Source of the DNA: Pinus tabuliformis
Taxonomy: Eukaryota; Streptophyta; Pinopsida; Pinales; Pinaceae
Assembly (NCBI GenBank): GCA_031772625.1
Contig: CM062808.1
Location: 474,297,655-474,361,654 of the forward strand
DNA length: 64,000 nucleotides
Direction: 5' to 3'
In this document: one piece after another, positions 22,201-34,700 of the stretch
Layout of the letters: every line of letters begins with the position of its first letter
Position numbering within the stretch: position 1 is the stretch's first letter
Position numbers and translations under genes: made by a program
Notes under the pieces: generated by a model
The model's database searches: none
What the model saw: only the letters and a program-made list of their open reading frames with translations
Told to the model about the DNA's origin: nothing

Positions 22201-23989
22201 TAGTTGTTAGGGATGTTTGGGAAGGTTTTTGAGCATACATATAACTACATGGAATGCTTTGGCATAGGACCCACCTGCTCATAACATCCCGATGCATCGA
22301 ATTAAACATGTTAACAAGGCTGACATGGTATAACCTCTTGGTGGACCCCACATGGTTGATTTTTTTTGAATGTTGAATCATCCAGTGGTGGATCTTGACT
22401 TTGTTAGTTAACAAACTTCATTGCAAATAAAAATTAGCTAAGTGTGGAGTGCACTCAAATATATTATATATCCATGGGGTTAAAACTTTGTCTCTCTCCT
22501 GACTCTCCTCCTACTCTTGTTTCATTCCCTTAGTATCTACACCTTGAGCCTTCTCTCACAACCTTCTTTCGCTCCTCCTATAATAACTCTGACAACTGAT
22601 GTATATGCATGTAATGCCTCTTGGCCCACTCTCTCCTCTACCTATGTATTCTGACTCAACTCAACTCATGTGTTCAATTTTCCTCACCATGTTTTTGTTA
22701 TGCCACTTTGTGTTCTTCTACTGCAATGCACACTAATCCTGTGAGTATATACGCGTGGATCTCTCCTTAATTTTGATCACACATGCAATATACAAATTGT
22801 TATAATAACATAGTTCCATATACAATATAAAAGGTGCACAACCTACTCAGAACACTTAATAAGGTATTCTTTATTAACAAATAAGCCAAATATATTTACA
22901 ATAGACCCTCTCTGGCCTGATTACAACAATGGAGCCTTCTTTGGCCTTGTGACCCTAATTGGCCTTCAACTCCTCTCAATATTCTATTACACATATTTCT
23001 ATATCTTTTTTTTTTTTTAAATTCAATATATGAATAAGTACATAAATGAGTTCCTTCCATATCCATGAAAAGTGGATATAAAATCTAATTTTGGCTACAA
23101 AATCCAAACTCTCTCAAATTTCTCAAACAAATTAACAAAACTATAAAATTTCTAGATTACATGGCAAAATAAAAGTTCTCCTAATCTAACCAAATCCAGA
23201 CTTTGAAGAACCAACTCCTCTAGTAAAAAGTATTGGCCTTCTAAGTCAATTGGGTTTTATGATGCTCCTACATCACTTACATTTGAAATTCTAAAACTAT
23301 GCAAATTTTTATGTATTCAAGTAAAATTAAAGGCTAAGAGCTAAGATGTTGAATTTACATACATGGCGGAGCACTACCACAAAGGTTGAGGTGGACGGGT
23401 ACAGGTGACAAAGAATGTAAGCAAGTTGGAGTGAAAAATACCATGTGAAAGTTGCACATTATGGATTGTGATGGTATTCCCGTAGATTCCTCAGAGAATT
23501 AAGTTGAAAATGTAAAATTGAACCTTAGGAGGTTGAAAAACAGAAACCCAAATATTGAGTAATAAAGATCGTGGTCTATAGTTCTTCACATACACAAAGG
23601 AGAATGGGGGTTTGGGTTCAAACAAGTAGACTGAGGGAATGCGAGGGAAGAATATTTGACAGGGTGATAAGTGACACCACATAGAATGGATAGAGAAGTA
23701 GCAATAGAGACATTAAACATTTAAGCCAGAGAAAGATGGAGCAGATGGTAGAGACTTTTGGTTTCATCTTCCAAGGTTGGTGTAACTCTTCATATCCATG
23801 TTTCAACTATTTACAATTCGTTTGCAAACACACAACCATGAAGGATTGTGCATCCAACAATATATATCAAAAGGATATTTTCCTACCATTGGGTGGAATA
23901 AAAAAGAAATCAACAACTATGAAAGATGAAGAATGTGAGGCTCTTGACAAAAGGCACTAGGAACAATACAACTATGCCTAGAAATGTCG
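19288..23989. other. Unassigned AT-rich intergenic DNA
   Basis: Short open frames (for example 21063-21326, 21914-22198 and 23736-23960) have no motif I recognise and no supporting context. Poly(A) occurs at about 20427-20438 and poly(T) at 23009-23021. The stretch at 22850-23010 ends in poly(T), so it could be an inverted 3' end of an unidentified retroelement. Nothing here can be called a gene. Confidence 0.4.
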
Positions 23990-24720
23990 ATGGATTTCAA
24001 CATTTCAAAATGAAATACAACCAAGGATATGATGAAGGAGATGGCTAATTGTATGAAGAACTTTTATCCTCCAAGAAGGTATTCCTTATCAAGCATTAAT
24101 TTAATATGAATATGTTAGAAGGTTGGTCTATTGTTGATCATTTAAATGAGTTTAACATAGTCACTTGTTAAGTTAGATTATATAGGAGTAAAATTTGATG
24201 TTGATGTTAGGGCTCTTATGGTTTTGTGCTCATTACTAGAAAGATGGAATGGCTTGGCCATGGATATGAGTAACTCTATCATTAGTTCAATAATTTTAAA
24301 ATTGATGATGTTGTTGGTGTTATCCTTAGTAAGGAAAAGTGATGCAAAATGACAAGTGAGACATCAAGTAACATGTTGATTGGAGAATAAGGGAAGATAA
24401 AGGGAAAAAGAAGAACCCAGGGAATCATAGGAAGTCTAAGAAGCGTAGATATGAATCCAGAGGGAAGTTGGAGTCTTGGCATTGCAAGAAGAAATGACAC
24501 TTGTAGAAATTGTTTTAGTCTTAGAAAAGAAAACAATGAGATGGAGAACAAGAGAATAATCAAGAAGCTAATTTAGCAGGTGAGGTGTTGCAAGATGCTT
24601 AAATCCTTTCATTAGATAATATTATTGATTCTTGGGTGTTATACTTAGGGGACTCATATGATGCAATAACATCAACCCATAGGAATTCATTTTCCTTAGA
24701 CTCAAGAAATAGCCATGTAA
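23990..24720 (+). pseudogene. Old Ty1/copia gag-protease relic
   Basis: In mixed frames: LYEELLSSKKVFLIKH, WSIVDHLNEFNIVTC, DDVVGVILSKEK, a basic KKKNPGNHRKSKKRR segment, a ruined zinc knuckle WHCKKK, then DSWVLYLGDS in place of the protease DSGAS. The order matches copia gag followed by protease. Many stops; no LTRs found around it. Confidence 0.65.
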
Positions 24721-26169
24721 ATTCTTAAGGGATAGCATATTTCCCTCATATTTGTAAAATATTAATGTTGAGACAAGTGTCTTGATTCCAGGTTTATGGG
24801 TTGTTAGTTGGGTTGATGATTTTGGTCAATTGGGCCTTTCCAATTGTAATAAATCATAGTCGAGTTGTTAGGGAGTTAGAGTAGGGAAAAGTGTAAGTAG
24901 TTTAGTCCATCTTATGTGTCCTTATCGAACAACTACAATTTTGTTATTATGGTGGATTCTAGAATAGCCAAAGTATGTCCATTCAAGTGGCTTGCATGCA
25001 GGAAACCTCTCTCAGGTTGTTAGGAAATATCTCATGTAAATGTATATGTACATATATGTGTTCTATAGAGAGTAGTGGGTGTGGTTGTTGGTCCAGAGGA
25101 AATAGGAGGATAGGTAGCTCAAATAGATCTTGAGATTTGGCATAGTGCTTGAACAAGGCCGCGAGGGCTCAAGCAATAAGTCATCAAATACCTCCCCTAT
25201 AAATATGGTTTTTTTGAACTAATAAAAATTTGGAATATTTAGTCTTTATACGATGGTTTATTCTTTTTCCTGTGTAACTATATTGAAATCACATATGTGG
25301 TGGATATGAAATCTATGATTTCTGTGAGAATTTTTAAATCCTTGCATTTATTTAATGATGGAATGATTTCCCTAGTGCAAGTTAGCCATAGGAGGGAGTC
25401 AGGAGAGTGGATTCCTTTTAAAACTGGCAAGTCTCGACCCTTAGAGTAATACTGTGGTAACAGGTAATTTGGACATTGTCCATTTCTTTGTTTAACACAA
25501 AAATTTGGGGTTCAAATGGTGGTAGTGTTGAACCATCATAACAAAGGAAGTTGGGTGAAATTTGGAGTTATGGAAAAATTACTGTCGATTAAAAAGGTTA
25601 GAGGTATAGGAAACATCCTTGTCAACTTGTCGTAAAGCGCGGTGTCAGACCGCAGGTAATGCTAGCATTGTGTTGTTAAGGAAAGGGCCCATTGTAGCAG
25701 TCACAGGAGGAAGGGAAAATTTAGCAAGCCCCTTTGGTGGAATTTGTCAAGAAATACCCATCGATTAACACTACAGTTTCCATCGTAGAACCCATTAGTT
25801 GGAGTATTTGGGACCAAACCTTAGTCAAGCCTTGAAGCCATCAGAAATTTAACATTGGGTGAGAACCTCGACTACTCCTGACTAAGCTGCATAGATCAGT
25901 TGTTCGGGCCAGCTAGTGAATCTCATGGACAATGTATTTAGACCCTGACTATCCAACTTATTGTCTACCATCAAACCTGGTATGAAATATCAGCCGTTAG
26001 TTTTTGCAAAGTAGCCAAGGCTCGTTACGGTCCTCCCTATCCATGGAAACTATACACTTGGTCAAGGATACTTGGCATGGACACTAGTCAAACCCTAGCT
26101 TGGGAATTCAAGAAAGGTGTTAGAGATTTTATTCGAGAGGAGGAAGTGAGAATATTAGCTGTTGGACAC
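24721..26169. other. Unassigned sequence between copia relic and Copia-2
   Basis: No gene. Part may be the LTR or 3' side of the relic above, but I cannot define ends. It is somewhat richer in GC near 25640-25720. Confidence 0.35.
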
Positions 26170-26174
26170 ATTAT

Positions 26175-26630
26175 CATTGGGTTGTGTTATATTCTTTCCA
26201 CGTAGTTAACAGGGGGTTTGAAGGGCACCCGTAACCCCACTTTATAGGGTTTCGGGCAGCGCCTCCGAAAATTTTGGTTTTGGACCCTATATTAGGTTGG
26301 GCGGGCCCACCTATGGTTTTGTGCATGATTTTTGCACATGTTTTTTGGACGCGATGGTTTTCGGTCCCTGGTATTGGACACGATGGTTTTCGGTCCATGG
26401 TATTGGACGCGATGGTTTTCGGTCCATGGTATTGGATGCTTCGGCATGTATAAATATGTATTGTAACATTGAAAGGAACATAATGAAAAATCAAGTTGGT
26501 AGTCCCAGTTTTGGGATCCAGGGGAAAATCTCTGTGTATATGTGTTTTATGTGTTATGATATTGCATTGTTTATTTTGTGTGTTTTAGAATTCGTATGCA
26601 GGTAATTTCTGTACGGGGTTAAAACCTACA
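26175..26630 (+). repeat. 5' LTR of Copia-2
   Basis: 456 bp, ending AACCTACA. TATA box TATAAATA at 26449-26456, directly after three 29-bp repeats. Start bases CA instead of TG are inferred from the 3' LTR and the target duplication. Confidence 0.9.
26347..26433 (+). repeat. Three 29-bp repeats in the Copia-2 U3
   Basis: Units at 26347, 26376 and 26405 start GGACGCGATGGTTTTCGGTC or GGACACGATGG. The 3' LTR has one unit (30906-30934). They lie just upstream of the TATA box, the place where copia enhancer repeats are known in Tnt1. Confidence 0.9.
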
Positions 26631-26632
26631 TT

Positions 26633-26644
26633 TGGTATCAGAGC
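26633..26644 (+). promoter_or_regulatory. Primer-binding site of Copia-2
   Basis: TGGTATCAGAGC lies two bases after the LTR end; initiator tRNA-Met type. Confidence 0.9.
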
Positions 26645-26752
26645 TATTTTGGCTTCAAGGGGACGCCTTTGTTGCTGAGGGGTTTCGCTCGGGCCTGTAG
26701 TAGACCCTGTTCAGTGGGAGATCTGCAAGATCGATTCTGGTGGTGAAAGAAG

Positions 26753-27670
26753 ATGACAAGCAGTGGAAAGATAGAGATCGAGAAATTTAATGGTTAGAGT
26801 TTTGAGTTGTGGAAACTCAAGATGGAGGATATGTTGGTGGATAAAGACCAGTGGATCGTGGTAGATCCGAGTACTAAACCAACAGGAGTGTCTGATGAAG
26901 AATGGAAGAAGTTGGATCGGAAGGCAAAGAGCACAATATGATTGTGTGTTTCAGATTCAGTATTGCTAAATGTATCAGGGGAAGCTACGACGAAGGCTTT
27001 GTGGGACAAGTTAGGGAATTTATACCAGTCTAAGTCTCTAGTGAATAAACTATTCCTGCAGAAATAGTTGTATAACTTGAGGATGAAAGATGGAGACTCG
27101 GTGACAGAGCATCTGAATGCATTTAATATTGTGGTAAGTCAGTTAGCATCTGTTGATATTAAAATTTCAGATGAAGATAAGTGCATCAATTTGTTGTGTT
27201 ATCTACCAGATTCGTGGGATGGTCTGGCTATTACAATAGGTAGCAATGAAACTACCTTGCATTTTGATGAAATAGTCTCATCCTTGCTGACGGAGGAGAT
27301 GAGAGGGAAAAATATGGAGAGCCAAAATGGTGATGCCTTGTCTGTACGAGGGCGGACCCAGAACAGAAACAAAAATAAGTCATTGAGTGGGAGATCTGAA
27401 TCTAAAGGGAGATCTAAATCTCCAGGAAAACATGTAAAGGTGGTGTGTTGGAAATGTGGAAAGGAAGGGCACTACAAAAGGGACTGTAAATCTAAAGCTC
27501 CTGAGAAAGGAAAGGGATCTGATGAGGCTTCTTCTACAGAGGCGAAAACCACCTCAGATGAAGGTGGGGATGTGTACTTGGCTTCTTCAAGTACACATGT
27601 AGATCATGAGGCATGGTTGATTGACTCGGGTGCATCCTTTCACTTCAATCCCCATAGAGTGGTTCTGCAA
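26753..27670 (+). pseudogene. Gag and start of protease, Copia-2
   Basis: Met at 26753 starts KIEIEKFNG, then ELWKLKMEDMLVDKDQW, ALWDKLGNLYQSKSLVNK and DSVTEHLNAFNIVVSQL (copia gag). An intact CCHC knuckle CWKCGKEGHYKRDC lies at about 27448-27489. Then LIDSGASFHF, the protease active site. In-frame stops: TAG after FNG, TGA after AKSTI, TAG after LFLQK. The frame shifts just after the protease motif at about 27655. Confidence 0.85.
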
Positions 27671-29160
27671 GTATGAGAAATATGATGGTGGGGATGTTTT
27701 CTTGGGGGATGATAGGAAGGCTAGAATCATTGTTCGCAGAAAAGTAAAGTTGAAGTTGCAAGGTGGAAGGGTTAGAATGCTCCCAGGTGTTCTACATATT
27801 CCAACATTAGCTAGAAATATGATTTCTGTTAGCAAGCTGGATGATGCAAGTGTAAAAATAGTGTTCGAGAAGGATACCTGCAAGATGGTTTGGGGAGCAC
27901 TGGTATTGATGCAGAGAGTTTGGATTGGAACTCTGTACAAGCTGCAAGGTAGCACTGTTATTGATGGGTGCAATAGTTCTGTGGTTCCTGAAAGTGGAGC
28001 AGAAAATCTAGTGGTCTCTAGAGAGGAGACCATGTTGTGGCATCAAAGGCTTGGACATATTCAAGAAAAGGTCCTTCAGATACTTTATGGTAAAGGTATG
28101 GTAGAAGGTATGAGTAATAGCTCTCTAGATTTTGATTTCTGTGAAAATTGTGTATATGGGAAGCAGAATCGAGTGAGTTTCCCCTCTGGTAGTAAGAAGG
28201 TGAAACAAATATTAGAACTTGTGCACAGTGATGTGTTTGGACCTGTGAAGGTTCCATCACTGGGTAAGTCTGTGTACTATGTATAATTTATAGATGACTT
28301 CTCAAGGAATACATGGATATATTTCCTTAAGAAGAAATTTGAAGTCTTTGACAGGTTTAAAGAATTTAAGGCTCTGGTGGAAAACCAGACAGAGAAGAAG
28401 ATAAAGGTGTTGAGGACAGATAACGGTGGAGAGTTTTGCAGTAAGGAATTTGAAGAATTCTGTAAGAATTTTGGTATAGCACGGCAGAAGACTACTCCAT
28501 ATACCCCTCAAGAAAATGGAGTTGCAGAAAGAATGAATAAGATGTTGATGAAAAGGGCAAGAAGCATGCTCAGTGGTGCCGGGTTAGGAAAAGATTTTGG
28601 GCAAAGGCGGTGGATACTGCATGTTACCTGGTCAATAGGTCACCTTCATTAGCGTTGGAGGATAAGACTCCACAAGAGGTATGGACTGGTAAGAAACCCT
28701 CTCTTTCACATCTGAGGGTATTTGGATGTGATGCATATGTACATGTTCCAAAGGAGAAATGAACCAAGTTGGATAGTAAATCTGAAAAGTGCATCTTTAT
28801 TAGGTATAAAGATGGTTTAAAGGGTTATAAGCTTTGGAACCCAGTCACACGAAAGGTTGTGTACAGCCGAGATGTGGTGTCCAGAGAGGTGAAATATGTT
28901 ATTAAACATGAAGTCCAATGAAAGGAACCTGAGAAGATAGAGTTTGAGCTAAAGGAGGAAGAATCAGACTCTACAGCATAGGAGGAATTAGAAGATGAAG
29001 AGCCACAAACTCCGGCTATGAGAAGATCAGTTCGAGAAAGAAGGCAGCCTAAAAGGCATAGTCCATCTGCTTTCTATTCAAATTTTGCTTTATCTATTAC
29101 TGACAATAATCCCAGAACTGTGAAGGAAGCAGTAGATTGAGAGGATGGAAAACTCTAGAA
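27640..29160 (+). pseudogene. Protease C-terminus and integrase, Copia-2
   Basis: KYEKYDGGDVFLGDD, PGVLHIPTLARNMISVSKL, then MLWHQRLGHIQEKVLQ with CENCVYGK finger, VHSDVFGPV (first Asp), LRTDNGGEFCSKEF (second Asp) and NGVAERMNK (Glu). A TAA follows YYV at about 28284. Beyond 28600 the frame is lost, but VWTGKKPSLSHLRVFGCDAY is readable at 28680-28740. Confidence 0.85.
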
Positions 29161-29205
29161 AGAGGCCATGGTTGATGAAATGGCATCTTTGCACAAAAAT
29201 GAGGC

Positions 29206-29862
29206 TTGGGATTTGGTGGAGTTGCTACTAGAAGGAAACCCATTGGTAGCAAATGGGTGTTCAAAAAGAAGACAAATGCAGAAGGAAAAATGGAGAAATG
29301 CAAAGCTCGGTTGGTAGCAAAAGGTTATTCCCAGGTGCTGGGAATTGATTTTGGTGATATTTTTTCTCCTGTTGCCAAGGTAACTTCTATTATATTACTT
29401 TTATCTGTTGTTGCTACTTTTGATTTTGAGGTAGAACAGATGGATGTGAAGACAACATTTCTTCACGGGGATCTGGAAAAGGAAATCTACATGAAGCAAC
29501 CTGAAGGCTTTGCAGTGAAGGGTAAGAAAGAACTAGTATGCAAGTTAAAGAAGTCTCTATATGGGTTAAAACAATCACCAAGGATGTGGTATCAGAAATT
29601 TGATACATTTATACGGGAACTTGGCTTCACCAGAAGCAAAGCAGATCACTGTGTGTATTTTAAATTAATTGGTGACCATTTTATTTATCTGGTCTTGTAT
29701 GGGGATGATATGTTTCTGGTTGGAAATGACAAAGAAATTATCCAGGATTTGAAGACCCAATTGTCCTCCAAAATCGACATGAAAGATCTTGGTGCTGAAA
29801 AATATATTTTGGGCATGGAAATTAAAAGAGATCGGGCAAAGAGGAAGCTCTGGTTAAACTAG
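29206..29862 (+). pseudogene. Reverse transcriptase, Copia-2
   Basis: SKWVFKKKTNAEGKMEKCKA, RLVAKGYSQVLGIDFGD, EQMDVKTTFLHGDLEKEIYM, SLYGLKQSPRMWYQKFD. The active site reads YGDD (29698-29709) instead of YVDD. It ends at a TAG after KLWLN. Confidence 0.85.
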
Positions 29863-30683
29863 AGGAAGTATGTCGAGACAATAATGCAGAGGTTTAATAT
29901 GCAGGATAGTAAACGGGTGAAGGTTCCTATTCCTGTAGGTGTGAGTTTATCTGCTGAACAATGTCCCAAGACACAAGAAGAGGAAGAGGACATGTCCCAT
30001 GTTCCATATGTAAGTGTAGTCAGTAGCCTAATGTATGCAATGGTCTGTACTAGACCAGACATTGCACATGCATTGGGAGTATTGAGCAGGTTTATGTCAA
30101 AACCAGGAAAGGAGCATTGGACAACAATGAAGCGGGTTTTTAGGTATTTGCATGGCACTAGTGATTATGGTCTGTGCTACCAAAGAAGACCAGGATTGGA
30201 CAGAGTGTTGGATATTCGTGGCTTTGTTGATGCAGACTAGGTTGGAGATCTGGATCAGAGAAGATCTATAAGTGGGTATGTGTTTAACCTATTTGGAGGT
30301 GCAATCAGTTGGATGAGTAAGAAACAATCTGTAGTGGCACTATCAACTACAGAGGCAGAATACATGGTAGCCACTCATGCAAGCAAGGAAGTAGTTTGGT
30401 TGCAGAGATTGTGTTCAAGTATGGGGTAAGTACAGGAAGCTATAAGGATAGACTGTGACAGCCAAAGTGAAATTTTCTTGGCAAAGAACCCTGCATATCA
30501 TTCAAAGACAAAGCACATTGATGTTTAGTATCACTTTGTGAGGGATATGATAGAAGACAAAAAGGTGTTGCTAGTAAAGGTGGACAATTTGAAGAATACT
30601 GTAGATGCATTGACAAAATCTGTGAGATCTGAGAAGTTCTCTTGGTGTAGAGAGACAATGGGCATTTCAGGGCTAGGAAAATG
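29863..30683 (+). pseudogene. RT C-terminus and RNase H, Copia-2
   Basis: The open segment 29884-30240 contains VPYVSVVSSLMYAMVCTRPD and KRVFRYLHGTSDYGLCYQ, then FVDAD followed by TAG where Trp is usual. Beyond the stop are [23 protein letters not shown], an IDCDSQSEIFLAKNP-like segment and HVRDMIED. Several stops. Confidence 0.8.
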
Positions 30684-30722
30684 ACTAAGCTCTCTTGTGG
30701 CCCCCTGTGGAAAGAAAACAAC

Positions 30723-30733
30723 AAGTGGGAGAA
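30723..30733 (+). promoter_or_regulatory. Polypurine tract of Copia-2
   Basis: AAGTGGGAGAA lies directly before the 3' LTR start TGTTGGG. Confidence 0.85.
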
Positions 30734-31131
30734 TGTTGGGTTGTGTTATATTCTTTCCACGTAGTTAATAGGGGGTTTGAAGGGCACCTGTAACCCCACT
30801 TTATGGGGTCTAGGGCAGCGCCCCGGAAAATTTTGGTTTTGGACCCTATGTTAGGTTGGGCAGACCCACCTATGGTTTTGTGCATGTTTTTCGCACATGT
30901 TTTTTGGACGTGATGGTTTTCGGTCCATGGTATTGGATGCTTCAGCATGTATAAATATGTATTGTAACATTGAAAGGAACATAATGAAAAATCAAGCTAG
31001 TAGTCCCGATTTTGGGATCCAAGGGAAAGTCTCAGTGTATATGTGTTTTATGTGTTATGATCTCGCATTGTTTATTTTCTGTGTTTTAGAATTTGTATGC
31101 AGGTAATTTCTTTATGGGGTTAAAACCTACA
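30734..31131 (+). repeat. 3' LTR of Copia-2
   Basis: 398 bp, TGTTGGG...AACCTACA. TATA box at 30950-30957. It has one 29-bp unit where the 5' LTR has three. Confidence 0.95.
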
Positions 31132-31136
31132 ATTAT

Positions 31137-31560
31137 CCTGAGAGACAAAGCACCAAACTCATAACTGTCCCACCACTGAGGGAGGAAAATATTTTTTTCA
31201 TTTTATATTGTGCAAGGTGGAATGTTGCATCAAAAATTTGAATTAATTGGGTGAGCATTGGTTTGTATTGTTTGGGTTTCATTTATTTAAGTTGGAGTTG
31301 GGAAGTAAATTGAAAGAGGGATCCACCATGGCCTTCATTGTGTCAAAGTGGTATCAAAGCTCAGAAGCTCTTTGGTATTTAATACATAAAAGAAGAATTG
31401 CAACCAGTAAGAGAAAGAAGAATCTGGTGCAGGATACACAAGAGGGACCAAAACACAGAGGCTGAGATTGGAAGAGTTCATAACAAAAAGACATAAATAG
31501 GTAGAAGACAAAAGATAAAAAGGAAAGAGAAAAATAAGTCGCTACTATGGGGTAAAATGC
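31137..31560. other. Possible copia LTR-end and PBS fragment
   Basis: TGGTATCAAAGC at 31349-31360 is one base from the copia primer-binding consensus, and basic text follows. No LTR pair or coding motif supports it, so this stays tentative. Confidence 0.3.
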
Positions 31561-32580
31561 ACGATGTATGGAGAATGAAAACTACCCTCAAAGGCCTTCC
31601 TGGGGCCTTCGACAGACTGTAAGATTATCTACAGATGCTACCAAGTTATACACATGTTCATATACAAATATCAATTAACAAAGTATGGAAAGAGGATTAC
31701 CTCAAGTCTCCTTCTAGATTTTTTTGGAGATCACAATGCAGCCAAGAGGAACTCCCTCAAAGCCGGCTCCAAATCAATTCCTGCACAAAGGAAAGGTAAA
31801 AACAATCACTGCATACAACCTTGAAAACCAATATATGAATACACAATGAACATATATTTGCATACAACTAAACTACTCATATAAACAAGTATCGAATGAA
31901 CAACTTAATGAACAATGTTACCGACACCATGGAGTAGGGAACACAACTGCAGTTCTGTATTAATAATGGAAGAGTGATTACAACCATCTGTTGTATCAGT
32001 CTTCCTTTGCCCCTTCCGCTTCTCTCTCTCTCTCTCTCTCTCTCTCTTCTAGCTCACTTCTTCAGATATGTGACAGTTCACAACAACTTAGTAGGCTATC
32101 CTTTCAAATTCTCTGACCCCTTTCACAATGACCCTCTCATTGCTTATATAGCAATCAAGTTAGGGTTGCCAAGTTCCTCATAGAGTTCACTAGGGAAAAA
32201 GCAATGAACTTGCCCTGCCTTTCAGATCTTTCCCATTTGCCTCTTTTTATCAGATTAGAATTTCTCCAAATAGGTTTTTTTTGGATGTTTCCTTGCTTTT
32301 CTTGAGTAAATTTAGGGACAAATATCTAGATATTTGTGAGTCAATTCATTGGTTTGACCCTTGGAACTTCCCTTAGTTTCACTAACGTTGCCCCCTAACT
32401 AGCAACATGCTTTAGTAGGGTAACTGACGCACCTCCAGGCCTGGGAACAAGCTTTATAAAGCAGGTTGTTAGTGTACAAACAGTGTTAGTGTGGAATCAA
32501 GGCCTGTAATAGTGGTCTTTGCTTCAGTCATCATGCCTTTCACCTCTGAGTTGATGAGGAGGTCATTTTGTTGTATAACA
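31560..32580 (-). repeat. 3' LTR of element B (relative of A and N1), left edge uncertain
   Basis: The right edge ATAACA at 32580 is followed by AATTCCCCCTAAAGT, which read on the - strand is the same PPT plus LTR start as in A and N1 (...ACTTTAGGGGGAATT TGTTATAC). A TATATAAG-like box on the - strand lies near 32146. The left limit could not be fixed. Confidence 0.55.
32020..32047 (+). repeat. (TC)n microsatellite
   Basis: About 14 TC dinucleotides inside the element B LTR. Confidence 0.95.
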
Positions 32581-33060
32581 AATTCCCCCTAAAGTATGAG
32601 ATCAGAGGCAGAGACGATGGCCGAAATATAAAACTGCTAAAATCATGTCCTGAGTCGGGCATTCCCATGCTTAGTAGCTATGTCAGAGTAACTTTCTCAA
32701 AAGAGATATGACGATACTGGCTGCCAATAAGCACAATGTAGATCCAGTGTCATAATAAAATCATCCTGAAACAACTGTCTCCAAAAAACAATATCCGCAG
32801 CTTGGGAGAGGAAACAAGGCTGAATGATGTAAGCCTCTACACAAGGTCTTGATTTCTGCTTCACCAAACAGCATAGATCGATAAATGCGAATATGTTCGT
32901 TGACATCAAACATGCACGAAATCATTTGATTACCAGGCAATAATGGAGACCATTAACAGATGCGAGGAAGACCACCGATAATGGTGATGGTCTCCAAGAT
33001 GCACAATGCAATCTAACAAGTGTGAAAGATTTCTTTGTCGTCAAACACTTCTAGAATCTG
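32581..33060 (-). mobile_element. Element B: PPT and region beta fragment
   Basis: PPT at 32581-32595 (- strand), then sequence similar to 39377-39900 of N1 (GACATCAAACATG, ACCACTGATAATG and similar strings). No coding part of B is visible; the rest is lost or replaced. Confidence 0.55.
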
Positions 33061-34700
33061 TTAGTTTTAGTCTTTGTAGCCTTCCTCCAGTGATCAAACA
33101 TGCTCTTACAAAATGATTTTAAAGTGTCGAGGTCAAATTTTGTCATTTCAGTGAGTCTTCAAACAAAATTTGGTCACTAGGTACTAGGTCTAGGGTTTGC
33201 TTGTACTCCTTCCAAAGTTCTCCAAATGTCAGTCCATGTCACCATTCAGATGAGTGTTCCATCATTCAGAGGTTTTCATTATCATGTCAAGTTCCACTGG
33301 GTCATTTTACACCTTGTTCATGTTTTTGTTGCACCTAGGCAAGGTTCATTTCCCTCTCCTAGGGTTTTGAAGGAAATTTCTCTTGGATGGTCAAATCACC
33401 AGCAAAGATTGTGTCCTGATGTTCATACACCTTCCCCTATCCTTAAAGTACCTTATCAAACACTTCCCATCACTGAGATCCCCCAAATTCCTCATTTTCG
33501 CACAAACCCTAGTTTCTTGCTACAACCTGGCAATTTTCTAGGTTGGACCTGTGTTTTGCCTTTTTGGACCCCTTCCCCTCACTCAATCTTTGAAATTCCA
33601 CTTTCTCCTGCTTCTTAACATCCCTCCCTACTTCCAAGAATTTTCCCAAGAATTTAGAAGCCACTTATCCCCTTCATTTCACTTCATTTCGACAAATCTC
33701 TTGTGCCACACATCGGGATAGGTTTTACTCCAATGATGTTTTTGAGCAATAAAAGATTAATTTAGGAAAAATGAGAGAGGTTTTTGTCCAACAAATGCGA
33801 AGGAAGAAAAACCTCCTTCACTTTTTACACAAGTGTCATGGCTCAAGAGAAATGTCAAAAATACAATCGCCTCGGGAGAATTGATGCACCTCTGAAGTGA
33901 CCCTGGGAAAATCAATTTTTCTTCTAGCTTGGTCAGCAGAATGACTTGATTGATGAGTTAAATAATAACTAGACAAAAATATATTTCCAAATATCTATCA
34001 TGAGCTCAATTTGGAGTTGAGGAAGGCATTCAAAAGTTGACTGTAACAGCACTCTGCCTTTAGGCAGCCTCATTTGGCACATTTTGACCAGTCTTGGGAG
34101 ATTTGATTTTTTATAGGGAAAATGAATTCCAAATTAAAAAATTCTGATTGGGTTGGAAATTATACTCAAATACCTTTCCAACGCGCTATCCTGCACCCAA
34201 TTTGGACACCAGGAAGGCCTCCAAAAGGCTCCTGCAAAAAGGAGCGACACACTGGGAGAATTTTTCTAGTGTAAATTTACACTAGCGCGGCGCACATGGA
34301 AGGCGCGGCACATAGAGCTGCCAAGGCTAATTTTGCTCAGAATTTGCAACCAATTGCCTTCAATCCCTTGAATTTTCTAGGTGGGGTCAATCTCTCAGTG
34401 TTTCATCCATTTTTATGTTAGTATGATGATAGTTCATGGTGGCTTATGGTTGCACAAAAACTCTTAAACCCTACCACCTAAAAACACCAAAGCCATTGTT
34501 GCTAGGGTTGCAAAATTGTGGTCTTGATGCCAATGCTCATCTTTCACCTCTCATATTTTCTCTCCTCTCCATTTTTCCCTATCCTCCCTTTCTCATTTTT
34601 CCTATTATCCCTACCCTAAAACACTACCAAACCCTATTATCTTTCCCCTCCTCTTATTTGTCAAATATACACCCCAAAACCCTACCATATCAAATCCCCA
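33061..34700 (+). repeat. Left flank of E2: diverged copy of the E2-type LTR (outermost layer)
   Basis: From about 34280 it resembles the E2 LTR read on the + strand: GC-rich words (GCGCGGCGCACA and GGCGCGGCACA at 34286-34315), then a C/T-rich leader with CTACCCTAAAACACTACCAAACCC, like the reverse complement of 60480-60700. It continues after E2 at 61821. From 33061 to about 34280 I see no gene; the open frame 33226-33618 is Pro-rich without known motifs. Confidence 0.5.

Larger units (their letters stand above)
26175..31131 (+). mobile_element. Copia-2: degenerate Ty1/copia retrotransposon (Tnt1/Tork-like)
   Basis: LTRs are at 26175-26630 and 30734-31131. Target duplication ATTAT lies at 26170-26174 and 31132-31136. 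The 5' LTR's first two bases have changed from TG to CA. The internal order is gag, protease, integrase, RT, RNase H, with about ten stops or frameshifts. The 58-bp LTR length difference is exactly two 29-bp repeat units. Confidence 0.95.

Noticed and set aside
31349-31360. Complete copia element starting at a PBS-like TGGTATCAAAGC
   Set aside because: No coding motifs or second LTR within the following 1 kb.
33226-33618. 130-codon open frame as a host gene
   Set aside because: Pro/Phe/His-rich with no domain, no splice context, inside TE-flanked DNA next to element B.
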